From the NCBI GenBank assembly GCA_030016765.1, contig JASEJS010000003.1:1-25692 (forward strand): DNA of 25,692 bases, written 5' to 3'. The first letter of the stretch is position 1. Each line of letters starts with the position of its first letter. The notes under the pieces are model-generated. The model did no database searches and was not told the DNA's origin. It saw nothing but the letters and a program-made list of their open reading frames with translations. The stretch comes from Patescibacteria group bacterium. Its GTDB lineage: Bacteria; Patescibacteriota; Minisyncoccia; Minisyncoccales; JASEJS01. Shown in pieces: positions 22,220 through 25,692 of the stretch. The position numbers were made by a program, and so were the translations under genes.

Positions 22220-22513
22220 TTAAAAAATTAGTTTGGCGATCATTCTCGCAATATCCTTCCCAGCACCTAGGATAATTTTGAAGATCTCAGCAAAATTTTT
22301 TGGCACTTTACAAGGAATTTCCCTAAGCCCAAGTTCTATCGCTATCCGCCATCGATGGTGTCCATCTAAAATTAGCCCGGAATTGGTGACAATAATTGGA
22401 TCTTTTATTCCCTCTTTCTTGACACTGGCTTTTATCTTCTGATAATTCCTCTCTAATTGCACTATTTTCCAAAAAGGGAAAGAATGCAACTCTTCAATTT
22501 TCCTCATTGGCAT
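22220..22513 (-). CDS. Stand-alone ParB/Srx-fold domain protein
   Basis: A 97-aa protein counted from the ATG at 22513; an in-frame GTG lies four codons upstream but AGGTGAGG is better spaced for the ATG. It contains KEGIKDPIIVTNSGLILDGH (about 33-52) and then HRWRIAIELGLREIPC. This is the ParB N-terminal (ParBc) fold with the phosphate-binding G-x-x-R motif as G51-H-H-R54. Chromosomal ParB uses the fold as a CTPase with an added HTH domain, absent here. SerK/SbnI-type kinases and several mobile-element proteins use the same fold alone. The short C-terminal helix ARMIAKLIF is hydrophobic. The gene has its own promoter and terminator. A partition role is not supported. Confidence 0.8.
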   Translation of the reverse strand: MPMRKIEELHSFPFWKIVQLERNYQKIKASVKKEGIKDPIIVTNSGLILDGHHRWRIAIELGLREIPCKVPKNFAEIFKIILGAGKDIARMIAKLIF

Positions 22514-22554
22514 TTCCAACCTCACCTTTTATTTATAAAAGAACTTCTTTATAT

Positions 22555-22583
22555 AGATTATTTTATTATTCTGAACTTATCAA
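22555..22583 (-). promoter_or_regulatory. Promoter of the ParB-like gene, resembling the map 3' end
   Basis: TTGATA (22578-22583) and TAATCT (22555-22560) are 17 bases apart. The surrounding bases, with GTAAGGTATTGA and AATAATAAA, match the 3' end of map, so this may be a duplicated copy of that segment. Confidence 0.55.
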
Positions 22584-22656
22584 TACCTTACATTCATTTT
22601 TAATTCCGGCTATTCAGTGTGTAAAATAAGCTAATAAAGAACCATATTTACCCACA

Positions 22657-22783
22657 TAAAAAGGGGCTCAAGCTGAATATTGCTCTTGCCCCGTCTTTAA
22701 AGAACTATTATTTGTCTCCGCTATTCCTATGTTTTTGTGAGAAGATTTATCTTCTCGAGCCCAAACTCCTTATATCTTCTCCC
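22657..22783 (-). ncRNA. Candidate small RNA with its own promoter and terminator
   Basis: A promoter at 22790-22818 would start RNA near 22783. A hairpin with GGGGC/GCCCC ends and TTTTTATG after it (22657-22692) would stop it, giving about 125 bases. Inside lies a perfect GAGAAGAT-AA-ATCTTCTC hairpin (22739-22756). No ATG-started ORF is present. A frame without a start codon (WAREDKSSHKNIGIAETNNS) follows an AAGGAG motif, so a decayed small gene is the alternative. Confidence 0.45.
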
Positions 22784-22789
22784 TTTTTT

Positions 22790-22818
22790 ATATTAATTTA
22801 TTATTTTAATTCTGTCAA
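22790..22818 (-). promoter_or_regulatory. Promoter in the 3' end of map
   Basis: TTGACA (22813-22818) and TAATAT (22790-22795) lie 17 bases apart on the minus strand, overlapping the last codons of map. Confidence 0.55.
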
Positions 22819-23550
22819 TACCTTACAGCCGTTTTTAATAACTGTTACCATATGTTCAAAATGGCAAGATAGCGACCCATCGGCAGTTTCATAGCCAAAT
22901 CCATCTTTAGTTTTCTTTATTTTCCAATCCCCTACTGTGACCATTGGCTCAATACAAAATACCATTCCTTCTTTAATTTCTGGACCTGAATGTCTTTTTC
23001 CATAATTTGGAATTTTTGGATCTTCATGCAATTCTTTTCCAATTCCATGACCACAAAGATCCCTAACCACATTAAATCCTTGAGATTCAACATATCTCTG
23101 AATAGTATTTCCAATATCGCCAAAGGTATTTCCTAATCTTACTTTTTTAATTCCCCTTTTTAAAGCTTTTTTTGTTACTCGGATAAGCCTGGCCTTTTCA
23201 GGATCAATTTTCCCAACTGGAACTGTAATTGCCATATCTGAATGAAATCCCTTATAAAGAATTCCTAAATCCAAAGAAATAATATCTCCTTCTTTTAATT
23301 TTCTTTCTGAGGGAATAGCATGAACAATTTCCTCATTAATTGAGGTGCAAAGGCAGGCGGGAAAGCCTTCATAGCCTTTAAATGAGCATTTTCCACCCGA
23401 TTTTAAAATCAGGGCTTCAGCTGTCCTGTCCAATTCCTTAGTGGTAATTCCTGGCCTAACCATTTTTTCTAATTCTTTCATTATCTTAGCTAAAATTTTA
23501 CCACCCTCAGCCATTATTTGAATTTCCGCGAGTGACTTAATCTTGATCAT
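22801..23550 (-). CDS. map: Methionine aminopeptidase type I
   Basis: A 249-aa M24-family enzyme that removes the initiator Met from nascent proteins. All metal ligands are in place: Asp94 (ISLDLG), Asp105 (FHSDMAITV), His168 (CGHGIGKELHEDP), Glu201 (FCIEPMV) and Glu232 (FEHMVTV). His77 (EEIVHAIP) is the substrate-positioning His. The ATG at 23550 follows a strong hairpin that fills the adk-map spacer. In many bacteria infA follows map; here the accessory region and about 7 kb of other genes come between. The last codons contain a promoter facing the accessory genes. Confidence 0.97.
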   Translation of the reverse strand: MIKIKSLAEIQIMAEGGKILAKIMKELEKMVRPGITTKELDRTAEALILKSGGKCSFKGYEGFPACLCTSINEEIVHAIPSERKLKEGDIISLDLGILYKGFHSDMAITVPVGKIDPEKARLIRVTKKALKRGIKKVRLGNTFGDIGNTIQRYVESQGFNVVRDLCGHGIGKELHEDPKIPNYGKRHSGPEIKEGMVFCIEPMVTVGDWKIKKTKDGFGYETADGSLSCHFEHMVTVIKNGCKVLTELK

Positions 23551-23553
23551 AAT

Positions 23554-23589
23554 ATATTACAATTTTCACGGCCGTAGAAATTGTAATAT
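23554..23589. repeat. Perfect 12-bp hairpin in the adk-map spacer
   Basis: ATATTACAATTT (23554-23565) and AAATTGTAATAT (23578-23589) are perfectly complementary around a 12-base loop that itself contains the palindrome ACGGCCGT. It fills the whole spacer before the map start codon. No T-run follows in the minus direction, so it is not a terminator. Confidence 0.85.
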
Positions 23590-23591
23590 TG

Positions 23592-24287
23592 TTATTTTAA
23601 AGCTTCCAAAATTTCTTTAAAGACTTTTTCAACTGATTTTCCGCCATTTATCTTTTTTTGGTTTAATCCTTCTGCTTTAAAATATTCAATTAAAGGAAAA
23701 GTTCTTTCTTTATACTCTTTTAATCTTACTTTAATGGTTTTTGGCTCATCTAAACCTTTTCTTTTAATGAGTTTGGAACCATCTAAGGGACATCTTTTGA
23801 GTTTGGCTGTTTCCTTTGTGTATAAAATCGGGTGACGCATCAATTGACAAATCCTTCTATGGCTATTTCTCCAAATGCTCTGTCTTGGGGTTAATTCGAG
23901 AAGAATTATCTTGAGATTTTTTTGACCATATAATTTTTTCAAAAGGGGAATAATTTCTCTTCCCTCATATAAAGTTCTGGGGGAACCAGCTAAGACTAAA
24001 TTCTTGCCCAATTTAAACAATTCCTTTATCTTTTCTTTAACTAAATGAGTAACAAAAGGAGGGTGGCATAAAATTCCCTTTTCCCATAATTTTTTTTCAT
24101 CCAAAATTTTATATTTTTTTCCTTTTACCTTTAAATATTCTCCTTTTCTTGCCTCTTTAAATTTTTCCTCTAAAACCTTACTAGTTTCTAAATAATATAA
24201 ACTTAACCTATCTGATAGAAGTTCTGCCTGAGTTCCTTTCCCGGAACCCGGAGGTCCCATTAAAATTATCACTTTTAGGTTTTTCAT
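23592..24287 (-). CDS. adk: Adenylate kinase, divergent
   Basis: A 231-aa nucleoside monophosphate kinase with a classical P-loop (GPPGSGKGTQ, 11-20), the AMP-site arginine in GSPRT (usually GFPRT; Arg104) and a C-terminal VRLKEYKERTFPLIEYF. It would convert ATP plus AMP to 2 ADP. Two things are unusual. The NMP-binding region reads YLETSKVLEEKF instead of the usual TGDxLR, followed by a lysine-rich insertion (46-66). The LID zinc site is Cys147-x-x-Met150 and Cys166-x-x-Asp169, so one of the usual four ligands is Met. Its position between secY and map is the canonical adk locus, which supports the assignment. Confidence 0.9.
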   Translation of the reverse strand: MKNLKVIILMGPPGSGKGTQAELLSDRLSLYYLETSKVLEEKFKEARKGEYLKVKGKKYKILDEKKLWEKGILCHPPFVTHLVKEKIKELFKLGKNLVLAGSPRTLYEGREIIPLLKKLYGQKNLKIILLELTPRQSIWRNSHRRICQLMRHPILYTKETAKLKRCPLDGSKLIKRKGLDEPKTIKVRLKEYKERTFPLIEYFKAEGLNQKKINGGKSVEKVFKEILEALK

Positions 24288-24294
24288 AAAATTT

Positions 24295-24328
24295 ATTCGT
24301 AATTCGATTAGATTCGTAATTCGTAGGT
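24295..24328. repeat. AATTCGTAATTCG double repeat between secY and adk
   Basis: It matches 17583-17616 with one substitution in the linker and the same TAGGTT end. It lies between the secY stop and the adk start with no SD in sight. Confidence 0.85.
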
Positions 24329-24329
24329 T

Positions 24330-25607
24330 CTAAAACGTCTCATATTCTCTCATTTGTAATTGAGCATTGATTTGGCGCACAGTTTCCAAAACCACTGAAA
24401 CCACAATTAACAAAGCAGTACCTCCAATTAAGAATCTAAAGACCATTACTCCAGTAATACCACCAACGATTGATGGCATCACGGCAATGGTTCCTAAAAA
24501 AAGGGCGCCGATTAATAAAACTCGATTTAAAATATAATACATGAAATTGGCAGTGGCCTGACCTGGCCTGATTCCTGGAATAAAGCCTCCCATTTTCTGC
24601 AAATTGGTAGAAATGGCTTTTGGATCAAAGGTGACAGCAGTGTAAAAATAAGTAAAGAGAGCTACTAATAAAAAGTATAAAACTCCATAAACCCAAGAGT
24701 TTTGAAAGATATTTCCTATGCCTCTGGCAATCGAACCCACAATTCCCCCTGTTCCTCCTAAAAAATTAGCAATCATTGAAGGAAAAAGCATAAGGGATAA
24801 GGCAAAGATTATTGGAATTACTCCAGCTGGGTTAACATTTAAAGGTAAATAAGTGGAAACTCCTCCATAAAGGCGCATTCCTCTTACCCTTTTGGCATAA
24901 GAAATTGGTATGTTCCTTCTTCCTTCATTAATTAAAACTACACTGGCAATGATTAAAAGAGCCAGAGCAAAAAAGAGCAAATAGGAAGGAATTTTAGCTG
25001 GATCCCAGGTAATCAACATTTGACGAATATTATTGGGAAAATCAGCAACAATTCCAGCAAAAATCAAAAGGGAAACCCCATTGCCAATTCCTTTTTCTGA
25101 AATTAATTCCCCTAACCACATTAAAAACAGAGCTCCGGCAGTGATAGTTAAGATTGAACCAAAGAGTGAAATTGGAGAAAGAGCTGAAATCACATTTTGT
25201 CTTTGGAGCAAGGTGAGCATTCCATACCCCTGAAGAGCAGCTAAGGGAACAGTGGCAATTCGGCAATATTGATTAAATTTTTGTCGACCAATTTCTCCTT
25301 CTTCTTTATACATTTTTTCCAGTTGAGGAAAAATCATGGTTAAAAGCTGGAAGATAATTACGGCCGTAATATAAGGACCCAAGCCCAACATTACAATGGA
25401 AAGATTGTCTAAGGCTCCGCCGGTAAATAAATTCAAAAGCCCAAACATCTGAAATTGGGCAAAAAAACTCCTTAGGTTTTCAGCATTAATTCCAGGAATA
25501 GGAAGGTTAGCCATTATTCTGAAGATGACAAAAATTCCCAAAACAAAGAAGATTTTGTTGCGCAAATCAGGAATTTTGAAAATTTGGATGAGTTTTTGAT
25601 ACCACAT
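24330..25607 (-). CDS. secY: Preprotein translocase subunit SecY
   Basis: A 425-aa membrane protein with ten predicted transmembrane helices. It contains FRIMANLPIPGIN (plug-domain region), LGLGPYITAVIIFQLL, the cytoplasmic loop GRRNIPISYAKRVRG and GFIPGIRPGQAT, all conserved in SecY. It forms the protein-conducting channel with SecE. I take the ATG at 25607 (MWYQKLIQIFKIPDLRNKI) as start; a TTG four codons upstream is less likely because the family starts at this Met. The gene is followed by adk and map, as in the standard spc operon. The leader is a repeat shared with the baseplate J-like gene. Confidence 0.97.
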   Translation of the reverse strand: MWYQKLIQIFKIPDLRNKIFFVLGIFVIFRIMANLPIPGINAENLRSFFAQFQMFGLLNLFTGGALDNLSIVMLGLGPYITAVIIFQLLTMIFPQLEKMYKEEGEIGRQKFNQYCRIATVPLAALQGYGMLTLLQRQNVISALSPISLFGSILTITAGALFLMWLGELISEKGIGNGVSLLIFAGIVADFPNNIRQMLITWDPAKIPSYLLFFALALLIIASVVLINEGRRNIPISYAKRVRGMRLYGGVSTYLPLNVNPAGVIPIIFALSLMLFPSMIANFLGGTGGIVGSIARGIGNIFQNSWVYGVLYFLLVALFTYFYTAVTFDPKAISTNLQKMGGFIPGIRPGQATANFMYYILNRVLLIGALFLGTIAVMPSIVGGITGVMVFRFLIGGTALLIVVSVVLETVRQINAQLQMREYETF

Positions 25608-25692
25608 TGGTATTACCAAGTTAATCGCTCGCCCTCTCCCCCCTCCTCTTAGAGGAGGGGGGGGGGGGCGGTCGCCTTTCAGCGACCTTCGG
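25608..25692 (-). repeat. secY leader repeat and GC-rich hairpin at the window edge
   Basis: TGGTATTACCAAGTTAATCG and then CTCGCCCTCTCCC match the element at 13263-13301. Next come long C-, G- and purine-tract arms (25638-25662) that can pair over 12 bp, a run of 12 G's (25657-25668), and GGTCGC/GCGACC pairing (about 25670-25687). No gene is visible before the window ends. Upstream in the canonical operon rplO would be expected. Confidence 0.75.

Overview
The window looks like part of an AT-rich, streamlined genome of a Candidate Phyla Radiation / Patescibacteria organism, most likely a parcubacterium. This is inference from gene content and protein style. The ribosomal proteins and RpoA are compact, AlaRS ends after its editing domain, and a CPR-type 'baseplate J-like' membrane protein and a PEGA-domain protein are present. 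Housekeeping genes mostly lack Shine-Dalgarno (SD) sequences. No tRNA, rRNA or CRISPR array was recognised.

Left part (1-7.1 kb). The plus strand carries the 3' end of fmt (with a frameshift at an A-run), a TerC-family membrane protein and efp. The minus strand carries htpX, a relic of a histone-deacetylase-family gene, an MFS transporter and an orphan 163-aa gene. That orphan gene has its own consensus promoter, a large leader hairpin covering the start codon, and an intrinsic terminator. A PEGA/beta-propeller-like envelope protein follows on the plus strand.

Core part (7.2-19.4 kb, all minus strand, read right to left). It begins with a GT2 glycosyltransferase, galT, tpiA, a YkuK-like RNase H-fold protein, alaS, a PilM/FtsA-like protein and the baseplate J-like protein. 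It continues with the end of the classical ribosomal cluster: infA, rpmJ, rpsM, rpsK, rpsD, rpoA (no alpha-CTD), rplQ, rplM, rpsI. A Cas4-like Fe-S nuclease comes last.

Accessory part (19.4-22.8 kb, minus strand). This stretch separates map from the genes above. It contains small, mostly unrecognised genes, several as separate units with a TTGACA-type promoter, a strong SD and an intrinsic terminator. Between them lie broken genes: a truncated VapC toxin behind an intact VapB-like antitoxin, a frameshifted possible nucleotidyltransferase, a frameshifted hypothetical gene and a duplicated GT2 5' end. One unit has a promoter and terminator but no clear ORF, so it may make a small RNA.

Right part (22.8-25.7 kb, minus strand). 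secY, adk and map, the front of the same ribosomal superoperon, followed upstream by a GC-rich hairpin at the window edge.

A recurring theme is short repeat families placed in gene spacers directly before start codons (rplM/rpsM, tpiA/adk, baseplate-J/secY). There is also a 36-bp imperfect palindrome present once between genes and once in frame inside tpiA.
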